64,000 bases of DNA from Corynebacterium parakroppenstedtii (GTDB lineage Bacteria; Actinomycetota; Actinomycetes; Mycobacteriales; Mycobacteriaceae), in the NCBI RefSeq assembly GCF_019754935.1, contig NZ_JAGSOA010000002.1, positions 1 to 64,000 of the forward strand, read 5' to 3'. Shown here in pieces: positions 9,208 through 17,228 of this stretch. The translations under genes were made by a program, and so were the position numbers. Every line of letters begins with the position of its first letter. Position 1 is the first letter of the stretch. The notes under the pieces were generated by a model that had not been told where the DNA came from, ran no database searches, and saw nothing but the letters and a program-made list of their open reading frames with translations.

Positions 9208-9678
9208 AAAGGGGTATAACCTCTCTGTGCGATAATCGGCGTCCTTGGCGGACCGCTTCTTGACGTACTGGACGGCTACGCTACATGAAGGTTACGAAAA
9301 GGTCACATTCCGGTAGCGACTTGGGGTCGGTCGGGAGCGAGTAACATGGGTAACAGTGCAGCGTAAAGCTATATTTTGACCTAATTATTGACGAAAAGTG
9401 CCGTTAAAATGTGATTAAGAACACTATTATTCGTGTGTGCGGCAGGTAGTGCTGCGCGTTTATTGATGAGTAAAAACGTAAAACCTACATACGAAACATC
9501 GGGATAGGCTAAAAGTTGTGGATCGTTTAGAATAAGGAGTTTCGCCCATCACGCTGGGATAGTCGCAAGCTCACCACTCGATACACGGTTAACCCGATAC
9601 ACGGTTAACCCGATACACGGTTGCAGAGTCAGATGTCGACATACCCAGCTTATGAAATACAGAGAAAGGAAAACCCTC
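9208..9678. promoter_or_regulatory. divergent regulatory region between rpfA and the cold-shock gene
   Basis: No gene is seen in these 471 bp, which are AT-richer than the flanks. TAGAAT at 9528-9533 is a candidate -10 box for the cold-shock gene and would leave a leader of about 140 nt. TGTGATTAAGAACACT at 9410-9425 resembles a degenerate GlxR/CRP-type site. The tandem repeat at 9579-9622 lies in the putative leader. No convincing c-di-AMP riboswitch, which precedes rpfA in mycobacteria, was recognised. Confidence 0.4.
9579..9622 (+). repeat. 16-bp tandem repeat, 2.75 copies
   Basis: CGATACACGGTTAACC is repeated exactly at 9579-9594 and 9595-9610, with a truncated third copy at 9611-9622. 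Each full copy ends in the 8-bp palindrome GGTTAACC. The array lies 57 bp upstream of the cold-shock protein start codon. Confidence 0.95.
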
Positions 9679-10071
9679 ATGCCAATCGGAAGAGTCAAAT
9701 GGTTTGATCCCGATAAGGGATTTGGGTTCGTCACCAACCCGGGCGATGACGACGTCTTCGTCGGCACCCAAGTATTGCCCGATGGTGTGGAAGAACTACA
9801 CCAGGGGCAGAAAATAGAGTATGAGTTTGCTGCAGGCCGGAAAGGTCCGCAGGTGCTCAGGATTACGGATATTCAGGAGACCGGTCGGCCTCGGCGTCGC
9901 CCTTCCCATAAGTACAAGCCAGATCAGCTGCAAAGCATGATCCAGGACTTGATGACGCTCTTAGAAGGACATGTTCAGCCGAGCCTTCAAGCGGGCCGCT
10001 ACCCAGGGCGGAAAGAAAGCCGTCAGGTGGCCGAGGTCCTCCGCGCTGTGGCCCGGGAACTTGATGCTTAA
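9679..10071 (+). CDS. cold-shock domain protein with C-terminal extension
   Basis: A 130-residue nucleic-acid-binding protein. Residues 1-65 form a cold-shock domain with the RNP1-like KGFGFV motif and VFVG in place of the usual RNP2 core. The remaining half is Arg/Lys-rich and then helical, not found in the short CspA type. Length and position match Rv0871 (annotated cspB) of M. tuberculosis. GAAAGGA lies 8 nt before the ATG at 9679; the open frame begins at 9652 without a ribosome site. The long leader with a tandem repeat could act in temperature control of translation, which is inference. Confidence 0.88.
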   Translation: MPIGRVKWFDPDKGFGFVTNPGDDDVFVGTQVLPDGVEELHQGQKIEYEFAAGRKGPQVLRITDIQETGRPRRRPSHKYKPDQLQSMIQDLMTLLEGHVQPSLQAGRYPGRKESRQVAEVLRAVARELDA

Positions 10072-10081
10072 CAATCGCTAT

Positions 10082-10124
10082 GCCCGGGGCGTAGCGCGGC
10101 CATAGCGCAGGTCGTGCGCCGGGC
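10082..10124. terminator. putative hairpin between convergent genes
   Basis: GCCCGG at 10082-10087 can pair with CCGGGC at 10119-10124, and TATTTC follows. It lies between the cold-shock gene and the convergent DUF2771 gene. The stem is short and the interior imperfect. Confidence 0.35.
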
Positions 10125-10154
10125 TATTTCTCCAAGCGGCCACTTATCCAGGCG

Positions 10155-10754
10155 CTACTCCGGGGAAATGGCCCACACCATGGTGTAGGCATCCTCGTCA
10201 TCAGACGAATCAGAACCGTGAGATTTATCGCCCAACAGAACGGCATGAACCTCTGCGACTTTCAGTCGGGAACCATCTTTACTTCCATCGATGGTGACCG
10301 ACTTTTTGTCTTTCGCCTTGTAAACGGATTCGTCATTCTTGGCATTGTCCTCATAAATCGTTAGCAACGACCATTGAGTATCGGAAACCGTCGAGGGGAC
10401 GTCGATAGTGGCCTTCCCATCTTTGGGAAGAGAAATCTTTGTCATCGATTTCTCCGTGCAGTCCGTCGAACCTAAGGCGCAGGCCTGATAGGGGTCCGCA
10501 GTGACGTTCTTCCCCTTGGAATCAGTGACAGACAACGTGACCGTGGTGGGATCCACAGAATTGCGTCGTTGTTCCCAATACGTGAACGCAATTCCACCGA
10601 CAATTGCGACGAGCACGATGACAGCCATCACAGATCCCACGATGATCATGGTGCGTCGTTCCCGACGTCGCTCTGCCTTTGTCTTTCGACGGCCACGACG
10701 GGCTGGGGCCTGAGGTGCTGGTTCTGAGCTGGAGGACGAACCCGGATCGGTCAT
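10155..10754 (-). CDS. DUF2771-family membrane-anchored protein
   Basis: A 199-residue protein: a basic, Ala/Pro-rich cytoplasmic N terminus of about 38 residues, one membrane helix (about 40-62) and an extracytoplasmic domain with two Cys residues (CALGSTDC) that could form a disulphide. This architecture and location match Rv0875c, a DUF2771 member of unknown role. ATG 10754 is chosen over GTG 10763. It follows the MFS gene by about 21 bp on the same strand, so the two are probably one transcript. Confidence 0.7.
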   Translation of the reverse strand: MTDPGSSSSSEPAPQAPARRGRRKTKAERRRERRTMIIVGSVMAVIVLVAIVGGIAFTYWEQRRNSVDPTTVTLSVTDSKGKNVTADPYQACALGSTDCTEKSMTKISLPKDGKATIDVPSTVSDTQWSLLTIYEDNAKNDESVYKAKDKKSVTIDGSKDGSRLKVAEVHAVLLGDKSHGSDSSDDEDAYTMVWAISPE

Positions 10755-10775
10755 GGCGTCCACAATAGCGAGACG

Positions 10776-12254
10776 TTACTGACGTCGTAAATGTGGGACC
10801 TTGACAGCGAGGAAAAGAGTCCGTAAATAGCCGACGCCGATGATGATCGACAGAGCGATAAACCCTGTACCAAGTTGCGGTGGAAGAACAATTCCCATCG
10901 TTCCGCCGAACACCCACGCGAGTTGACCGAACGTTTCGCTGCGACCGAATGCACTGGATCGCGCTTCTTCGGGGAGGCCTTCTTGGATGGTTGCGTCAAG
11001 GCTTACTTTGCACAGTGAACTAGACAGCGATAACGCGAAGGTCGCGACTGCCGTCCACACCAACCCAGGCCAGATGGCTGCGGAAATGACCGTCGCCCAC
11101 GCAATAGCTGCAATCGTGAGCACAGTAACTCGTGGTGCACCGAGGGGGATCCTCGCGCCCAATAAATTCCCCGAGAACGTGCCGACGCTTCCTGCAGCAC
11201 CCGCGACGGCCAGCATTGCTAGCTGCTCCCAAGCACTCAGCCCGTGGGTCGATTTGGCAGCAAAAGCGACGAAAATCGTGAGGAATCCAGTGCCAGACCG
11301 GCTGGTCATGACCGACCACAAACACGCCTTGGCGTCGTGGGGGAAAGGAACGATATGAAGCTGTTGGGCCGCACGGGTGACGCGTCGACGGACGGCCCAA
11401 CGATGCGGTGAAGACTGTGACGCTGACTGGTCTGGTGGTGCAGTATCGGTTGCTGTCCCGTCAGCAGCGTCAGTGGTGGTCTTGGCAGGAGCGGCACCCG
11501 TCATCGTCAGGGGAGACGTGGTGGTCCACTCGTCGGGCGACGATTCTGCTTTTCGCGGAATCAGTACGCAGGAATACAACCCCATGAGGGCAATGACAAT
11601 AATGACCCACAACGCTTCACGAGGCGCGAACAAGAAAGACACCCCAGCCGCAATGGCTCCGACTCCACCCGAGCCCACAATGTGCCCCAAGATCGTGAGC
11701 CGTGCGTTCGTGCGAACCAGATCAATATCCGGTGGCATGAGACGCGGTGTCACCGACGACTTCAGTACACCGAACGACTTGCTCATGACCATCATGCCCA
11801 GCGCAGCGGGATAAAGGACCCACGAGTGGAAATTCGTGAGCAGCCACACCGTCAATATGATGCGCACAGCGAACGTCAGTGATAACGCAAAGCGACGTCC
11901 CGTATAAACGCGATCTAATGCAGGACCAATCAGCGGAGCAATGACTGCGAAGGGAGCGATGGTAACAAGCAAATATAGTGCGACGCCTTCACGCGACTCA
12001 CCCGTCGTCGCAGAGAAAAATAGCGTGCCCGCCAGAGCAACCGCGAGTGCTGCGTCGACACCAGAGTTGCAGATGGTCGTATACGTCAGCGACGACAGTC
12101 CCGACGCCTTCGCGCCGTCGGCCTCGATCCAACTAGCGACTAGGCGCCTGGGAGCTGATAACACGCGTCGAACACGAGACGGCCGTGGTGTTGTGTCATT
12201 GGCCGGTGGCTCGTGTAGCTCGCCAGGGGTAGGCGGCTCTCCGTGGTTGTTCAC
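10776..12254 (-). CDS. major facilitator superfamily transporter (Rv0876c type)
   Basis: An integral membrane protein of 492 residues with about 12 hydrophobic segments split by a long, Asp/Thr/Ala-rich cytoplasmic loop near the middle, the usual 6+6 MFS layout. The GPALDRVYTGRR stretch resembles the loop 2-3 motif of the superfamily. The homologous position holds Rv0876c in M. tuberculosis. Substrate unknown. GTG 12254 is preferred: AAGAAT lies 6 nt before it, and the open frame beyond (to 12335) has no ribosome site. A perfect 16-bp palindrome sits 33-48 bp upstream. Confidence 0.78.
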   Translation of the reverse strand: MNNHGEPPTPGELHEPPANDTTPRPSRVRRVLSAPRRLVASWIEADGAKASGLSSLTYTTICNSGVDAALAVALAGTLFFSATTGESREGVALYLLVTIAPFAVIAPLIGPALDRVYTGRRFALSLTFAVRIILTVWLLTNFHSWVLYPAALGMMVMSKSFGVLKSSVTPRLMPPDIDLVRTNARLTILGHIVGSGGVGAIAAGVSFLFAPREALWVIIVIALMGLYSCVLIPRKAESSPDEWTTTSPLTMTGAAPAKTTTDAADGTATDTAPPDQSASQSSPHRWAVRRRVTRAAQQLHIVPFPHDAKACLWSVMTSRSGTGFLTIFVAFAAKSTHGLSAWEQLAMLAVAGAAGSVGTFSGNLLGARIPLGAPRVTVLTIAAIAWATVISAAIWPGLVWTAVATFALSLSSSLCKVSLDATIQEGLPEEARSSAFGRSETFGQLAWVFGGTMGIVLPPQLGTGFIALSIIIGVGYLRTLFLAVKVPHLRRQ

Positions 12255-12286
12255 GAACCCATTCTTGCACCATCGTCGAATGGGCA

Positions 12287-12302
12287 TGCATGTGCACATG
12301 CA
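12287..12302. promoter_or_regulatory. 16-bp perfect palindrome upstream of the MFS gene
   Basis: TGCATGTGCACATGCA is a complete palindrome centred about 40 bp upstream of the MFS GTG, in the 127-bp gap behind the glutaminyl cyclase gene. The size and position fit an operator for a dimeric repressor. No regulator gene is adjacent. Confidence 0.4.
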
Positions 12303-12381
12303 CAGGAACCGCCAAATCAGTAAGTCAGGATCCACGAAACGTTGGTGCCCGCGCCCACGGGCAGCTACGTCTACTCCAGCG

Positions 12382-13245
12382 CTAGCCGTCCAAGCCGTCG
12401 ACGCGAACCCGATACAAATGAGGCCACAACTTGCCAGTCACATAGAGAACAGCAGGATCCGCCGGGTCGCTGGCCACGCCATTCAACACGTTCTCACCCG
12501 TAGCGCCCCGTGACGGGGGCAATCCCGACGCATCGATTACGCTGGTCACACGACCGCTCGAGGGGTCAATGACGATGAGTTCCTCGCTATGCCACACATT
12601 GGCCACAATTCGGTTGTGAGCGCAGTCTAATTCGTTAATATTGCCGACGGGCCGACCATCCAATGTCACCGATAGCGAGGAACGCTTCTCGAACGTGTCA
12701 GGGTCGCGCCGGGTGAGTTTATTGCTCCCGTCGCTCATGAGAAGGCTATGGCCGTCGTAACACAGCCCCCACCCCTCGCCCTCGTAGTGGGCCGAGCCTG
12801 CCTCTGCCAATGACTGACGGTCGCGTCGGATAGCGTGGCCCGATTTCCACGTTAACTGCCACACAGAGGTCGGCGTTGCCGCGATTCCTTCGCCGAAATA
12901 CTTCCGGGGTAGGTGGTGAGTATGAGCGGTGTGGCCGTCGTCGTTGAGAAAATAAACCTCCGACATGCCGTAGCGGCCAGTACTCACCAGTGTCTGCCCC
13001 TGCGGAAGGCGATCTAATCCCTCGGTAAACGCGTCCTTGGGCCAGGGGAGAGTGTCAAGAACTGTGATCGACCGGGTCGGAACCGACCCACGAGTGGCCA
13101 AAGAAGAAGTGGATGGTGCGTGCGAAGCCCCGTCGGTACGGGAGCGCTGTGACCACGACGCGACAATGATCAGTCCGCACACCGCAATGAGAACGATGCC
13201 CACGAGCATCGTGATGAGGGTTAATCGATACCGTCTTGAACCCAT
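12382..13245 (-). CDS. membrane-anchored glutaminyl-peptide cyclotransferase (beta-propeller type)
   Basis: A 287-residue protein starting at ATG 13245, which has a GGAG site 5-6 nt upstream. One N-terminal membrane helix (about 9-32) anchors a secreted domain. The domain matches the plant/bacterial glutamine cyclotransferase family: FTEGL, the YEGEGWGLC segment and NINELD, a five-bladed propeller. Such enzymes convert N-terminal glutamine to pyroglutamate, protecting peptides from aminopeptidases. The start overlaps the DUF2530 gene by 25 bp, so the two are probably translationally coupled. The family call is firm; the physiological substrate is unknown. Confidence 0.82.
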   Translation of the reverse strand: MGSRRYRLTLITMLVGIVLIAVCGLIIVASWSQRSRTDGASHAPSTSSLATRGSVPTRSITVLDTLPWPKDAFTEGLDRLPQGQTLVSTGRYGMSEVYFLNDDGHTAHTHHLPRKYFGEGIAATPTSVWQLTWKSGHAIRRDRQSLAEAGSAHYEGEGWGLCYDGHSLLMSDGSNKLTRRDPDTFEKRSSLSVTLDGRPVGNINELDCAHNRIVANVWHSEELIVIDPSSGRVTSVIDASGLPPSRGATGENVLNGVASDPADPAVLYVTGKLWPHLYRVRVDGLDG

Positions 13246-13499
13246 TGTGCTCCACGGCGGACAGCCTCCCGCTGCCACATGTAAACCCCGTAACCTAAAA
13301 CACCCGTGACGGCGCCGATAATGCTGGTCCACACCAACTGATCAGTCCACCCGCGAGTGAGCCCAAAAAACACTGCACCCAGCACCCATACGATGATTCC
13401 CACGATGAGAGCGGGCCGCGGATCTTCGAGGGCACGGGGCAGCCGGGGAAGGGTGACGTCCTGCAGCGGTTTCGAGTGGAATTGGAATTTAGGGCTCAC
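13221..13499 (-). CDS. DUF2530-family small membrane protein
   Basis: With a GTG start at 13499 this is a 92-residue protein with two membrane helices (about 30-50 and 56-76) and a short basic C terminus; that length fits M. tuberculosis Rv0882, a DUF2530 member. The frame is open to a GTG at 13583 (120 residues), which would leave only 18 bp before the divergent permease. Its 3' end overlaps the glutaminyl cyclase start. Function unknown. Confidence 0.65.
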   Translation of the reverse strand: MSPKFQFHSKPLQDVTLPRLPRALEDPRPALIVGIIVWVLGAVFFGLTRGWTDQLVWTSIIGAVTGVLGYGVYMWQREAVRRGAQWVQDGID

Positions 13500-13601
13500 A
13501 CGTGCCAACTTACCCTTGTGGGGTTTTCCTCCCCACCCGTCCCAAATCTCACCCGTACCAAGCGCTCCTCGGTGCGGCTTCACACTTGTGCAGGAGTTCC
13601 G

Positions 13602-15095
13602 ATGTCCAATAATGCTTCCTCCACGGACACGGCGACGGCACCGTCGTCAAAGAAGAAAAGACGATCCGCGCTGGACAACTATTTCCACATTTCTGACCGA
13701 GGATCCACCCTGAGCACGGAAATTCGTGCCGGTGTTGTGACCTTTTTCGCGATGGCGTACATCGTGCTTCTGAACCCGCTCATTCTGGGGAGCGTCCCTG
13801 ATCACACCGGGACGGAGCTGGGCATTCCGCGAGTTGCGGCCGTCACCGCTCTTGCCGCTGGTGTGATGACCATCGTCTTCGGCCTGATCGCCCGGTATCC
13901 CTTTGGCATCGCGACGGGCCTCGGCATTAACACGCTGGTGGCGGTCACTTTGGTGTCGACCGAAGGGCTCACATGGCCGCAAGCGATGGGGCTCATTGTT
14001 ATCGACGGCATCATCATCGTGATACTGGCCGTCACTGGGTTCCGTGTCGCGGTTTTCAACGCTATCCCTGCACCGATGAAGACAGCAATGACTGTCGGCA
14101 TCGGTCTTTTTATTGCCATCATCGGTTTTGTCGACGGTGGTTTCGTCCGCCGCATTCCCGATTCCGCTCATACCACCGTTCCTGTTGAACTCGGCATCGG
14201 CGGGTCTATTGCTTCGTGGCCGACGGCCGTTTTCCTGGTGGGCTTGTTGATTTGCGGTGTGCTCGTGGCTCGCAACGTCCGTGGCGGGCTGTTTATCGGC
14301 ATCGTGGCGAACACGATTATCGCGATGATCGTCGAGGCGCTCACTCATTCCGGGGCGTCGGTGAAGAATGGCCAGCCCAACCCCAAGGGCTGGAACTTGG
14401 CGGTCCCCGGTATTCCCGATTCGTGGGCGGGTGCCCCGGATTTGTCGTTGGTGGGCAAGGTAGACCTGGTTGGTGCGTTCACCGAGGTGGGAGTGCTGAC
14501 GGCCACGCTGTTGGTGTTCACCCTTGTCCTGGCCAACTTCTTCGACGCCATGGGGACGATGACTGGTTTAGGTAAGCAAGCCGGTTTGGTTGATGAGACC
14601 GGCGTTTTGCCGGATATGAAGCAGGCGCTGGTTGTGGAGGGCACCGGCGCGATCGTCGGTGGCGCGGTCTCCTCGTCGTCGAACACAGTATTCGTGGATT
14701 CTGCCGCAGGTATTGCCGATGGTGCCCGCACAGGCATGGCAAATGTCGTGACCGGTGTTTTATTCCTCGTTGCCATGTTCCTGACCCCGCTCTACGAGGT
14801 TGTTCCCACAGAGGCAGCTGCTCCGGTGCTGGTTATCGTGGGTGCCTTGATGGTGGGACAAATTCGCGAAATTGATTTTTCACAATTCACGACGGCCTTG
14901 CCGGCGTTTTTAACGATCGTGGTCATGCCTTTCACGTATTCCATTGCTAACGGTATTGGGATAGGTTTCATTACTTACGCCGTGATGGAAACGGCAGCCG
15001 GGCGGGCAAGGAAAGTTCACCCGTTGATGTGGATTGTGGCGATCTTGTTCGTTGTGTACTTCGGCATCGATCCCATCCGGGACGCCGTGAGCTAG
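13602..15095 (+). CDS. NCS2-family purine/xanthine permease (AzgA-like)
   Basis: A 497-residue membrane transporter. An N-terminal hydrophilic segment precedes the STLSTEIRAGVVTFFAMAY signature of the AzgA branch of NCS2 permeases. About 12-14 hydrophobic segments follow, including the GLGINTLVAV and FFDAMGTMTGLG motifs in the substrate-binding half-helices. This family imports adenine, guanine or hypoxanthine with protons. AGGAG lies 6 nt before the ATG, while the frame's earlier extension to 13476 runs over the divergent gene. No purine-riboswitch aptamer was recognised in the short leader. Confidence 0.87.
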   Translation: MSNNASSTDTATAPSSKKKRRSALDNYFHISDRGSTLSTEIRAGVVTFFAMAYIVLLNPLILGSVPDHTGTELGIPRVAAVTALAAGVMTIVFGLIARYPFGIATGLGINTLVAVTLVSTEGLTWPQAMGLIVIDGIIIVILAVTGFRVAVFNAIPAPMKTAMTVGIGLFIAIIGFVDGGFVRRIPDSAHTTVPVELGIGGSIASWPTAVFLVGLLICGVLVARNVRGGLFIGIVANTIIAMIVEALTHSGASVKNGQPNPKGWNLAVPGIPDSWAGAPDLSLVGKVDLVGAFTEVGVLTATLLVFTLVLANFFDAMGTMTGLGKQAGLVDETGVLPDMKQALVVEGTGAIVGGAVSSSSNTVFVDSAAGIADGARTGMANVVTGVLFLVAMFLTPLYEVVPTEAAAPVLVIVGALMVGQIREIDFSQFTTALPAFLTIVVMPFTYSIANGIGIGFITYAVMETAAGRARKVHPLMWIVAILFVVYFGIDPIRDAVS

Positions 15096-15141
15096 ATGAG
15101 GGATGCGGTAAATGAGTGGCTGTGACTCAGCGGAGGTGGCA

Positions 15142-16038
15142 ATGAACGAGTGTGATGCCGTCTATATCCACGACCCGTCGGATCCCAGGCTCGACGATTT
15201 CCGAAACCTCAATCACTCAGATAAGCGCCCCGATATGCCTGGCGGGAAGGGTTTAGTGATCGCGGAGGGCCTCCTGGTCGTTCCCCGCTTGATCCGCTCG
15301 CGTTTTCCCGTGCGAGCCATCATGGGGACCGAAGCTAAGCTTCATTCACTTCTTGCCGACGCTAACCTCGCGGAGACCATCGCGAAGGCTAGTATCCCCG
15401 TGTGGTGTGTATCCCGCGAGGTCATGGCCGAGGTTGTGGGCTTTGATATGCACCGTGGTTTGTTGGCATCGGCGAACCGCGTGGACGTGCCGTCGATCAG
15501 TGATGTTCTTGATGAACTAGATGCCCGACGGGACCGCGCGGACCAGCCTCCCGTGAGCGGGACGATCGCCGTGCTGGAAGGCGTGGGCGACCATGAGAAT
15601 ATCGGCGCCTTGTTCCGCAACGCGGCGGGATTGGGCGTGGATGCCGTGTTCTTTGGGGCTGGCTGCGCGGATCCGCTGTACCGGCGTGTTGTGCGCGTAT
15701 CGATGGGCCATGTGCTGCGTGTTCCCTTTGCGTATTTCGACGGCAACCGCTCGACATGGCAGCGTGGATTGTCGGAATTGCAGCAGCGGGGGTATCGATG
15801 TGTGGCGTTGACGCCGTCTGATGATGCGGTCATGTTGCCTGAGGCCCTGGATGGTGCGCAGCGGGCGGCGTTAATGGTGGGGGCCGAAGGGCCGGGGTTA
15901 ACCGAACACGCTATGCGGGCGAGCGATGTGAGGGCTCGCATCCCGATGGCACCGGGGACGGACTCGTTGAATGTGGCGACGGCAGCAGCGATGGGATTTT
16001 ATGAGCGCGCCCGGACATCGATAGTGGAGCTTGGGTGA
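15142..16038 (+). CDS. TrmH/SpoU-family RNA methyltransferase (Rv0881 type)
   Basis: A 298-residue SPOUT enzyme. The N-terminal ~115 residues form the substrate-binding region, followed by the knotted domain with motif 1 (GVGDHENIGALFRNAAGLG), motif 2 (LMVGAEGPGL) and motif 3 (RIPMAPGTDSLNVATAAA). It is expected to 2'-O-methylate rRNA or tRNA with S-adenosylmethionine. The exact nucleotide is unknown. GGAGG before the ATG at 15142 decides the start over 15112. It follows the permease and converges on the DUF6928 gene with 20 bp between the stops. Confidence 0.85.
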   Translation: MNECDAVYIHDPSDPRLDDFRNLNHSDKRPDMPGGKGLVIAEGLLVVPRLIRSRFPVRAIMGTEAKLHSLLADANLAETIAKASIPVWCVSREVMAEVVGFDMHRGLLASANRVDVPSISDVLDELDARRDRADQPPVSGTIAVLEGVGDHENIGALFRNAAGLGVDAVFFGAGCADPLYRRVVRVSMGHVLRVPFAYFDGNRSTWQRGLSELQQRGYRCVALTPSDDAVMLPEALDGAQRAALMVGAEGPGLTEHAMRASDVRARIPMAPGTDSLNVATAAAMGFYERARTSIVELG

Positions 16039-16058
16039 CCACACCAGCGACGACGGAC

Positions 16059-17153
16059 TTAGTCGCGCGGTTCCCGACGCCCGGTTTTCCGCGCCCGCGC
16101 ACGAACGCGATCACCCACAGCGTGAGGAAGTGACGCCAGCGCTCGCCCTCCCCGGAGAGCCGCACGACCAGCACGAGCAGCACCGCGTTTCATAAACGCG
16201 GAGACATCAGAGCGGTCAATGTCGGCCCATTCACGTACGGAAAACGGCGGAACGTGGGCGTAGTCGTCGTAATCAGAATCGTGATCAGCGGGGAAGTCGT
16301 CATCAATCCATTCCCCATCATCCGCAGGTCGCGCGTGCGGATTGTCAGGGGACGTTGTGCCGTCGCCCGCGTTAGCGTGTCGTCGGAAAGCAGAGTGCCC
16401 CCGTCGGGAAGAAGACCCCGAAGCACGATCGAGAGGTAGTCGGGACGCGGGGCGACCGTCGATGGCAAAAGCCGCGACAGGAACGTCCATCGACGTTGAC
16501 GTCAGGGAAAGACCCAGCCAGGAATGGAGCGCCTCCATGGCCAACTCCGCAGGGAGGAAAGGCAGCTCGATTCCGCGGTGAGCACCATGTGACCGTTCTC
16601 CGGCCCAAAACGGCGTTTCAAAAGGCTCCGGCAGCCCCGTGTCCTCGAAAATCGAGACCCGATTAGAACAGAACGACCGCTCGAGTTTGCCTTCGTGCCA
16701 ATGGGCAAACCCGCCCAGCTGACTGTGGTCGTCGGCCGCGAAAGCGTAGATATCGGAGGCGGGGATCGACTCAATCAATTTCATGGGCAACGCGGACAGG
16801 TGCGACACATCAAACTCGTAGCCGGGGAACGATGCCGGCACATACTGAATAATGGCCACACCGTCGAACCCGCCGATATAGATCTCACCATGGCCGGCCG
16901 ACGTCGACCGATTAAGCGGGAAGTCACCCATGTGCGTGACGGGCCATTGCGGATTGAGCTGAGCAAGCAGTTTCCGCCCAAAACCGCGATCGGGGGCGGG
17001 ATCATTGGCGAAGACATCCCGCGGGTGAGCAGTGTTGACGCACCAAATGGTAACCGTGGCCGAGGGGAACGGATATTTCACGATCGGCACAGACCCGTGG
17101 GGAGTGAAGCCGTCACTGGAACGTGATCCAGATGAATCCGACGCGTGAGCCAT
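16059..17153 (-). CDS. DUF6928-family protein
   Basis: A 364-residue protein. The first ~215 residues match the DUF6928 pattern: an early WCVNTAHP, GEIYIGGFDGVAIIQY, an IYAFAADDHSQLGGFAHW segment and FEDTGLPEPFETPFWAGER before a PFLPAELAMEALHSWLG helix. The last ~110 residues are Arg/Asp-rich and disordered, ending in a strongly basic tail. GGAGG before the ATG fixes the start. The family has no assigned function. The gene sits between the SpoU gene and sepH on the sepH strand, about 75 bp behind sepH. Confidence 0.65.
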   Translation of the reverse strand: MAHASDSSGSRSSDGFTPHGSVPIVKYPFPSATVTIWCVNTAHPRDVFANDPAPDRGFGRKLLAQLNPQWPVTHMGDFPLNRSTSAGHGEIYIGGFDGVAIIQYVPASFPGYEFDVSHLSALPMKLIESIPASDIYAFAADDHSQLGGFAHWHEGKLERSFCSNRVSIFEDTGLPEPFETPFWAGERSHGAHRGIELPFLPAELAMEALHSWLGLSLTSTSMDVPVAAFAIDGRPASRLPLDRASGSSSRRGHSAFRRHANAGDGTTSPDNPHARPADDGEWIDDDFPADHDSDYDDYAHVPPFSVREWADIDRSDVSAFMKRGAARAGRAALRGGRALASLPHAVGDRVRARARKTGRREPRD

Positions 17154-17228
17154 GTCGTCCCTCCGTTACTCACAGATATGCCGTCTCACACAGGTGTGCG
17201 GGGAGTTTCTGTGTGGACAGTGTCCAGC

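Noticed and set aside
9208..9330. c-di-AMP (ydaO-type) riboswitch before rpfA, as in mycobacteria
   Set aside because: I could not find the conserved junction sequences of that class in the rpfA leader; a covariance-model search would settle it.
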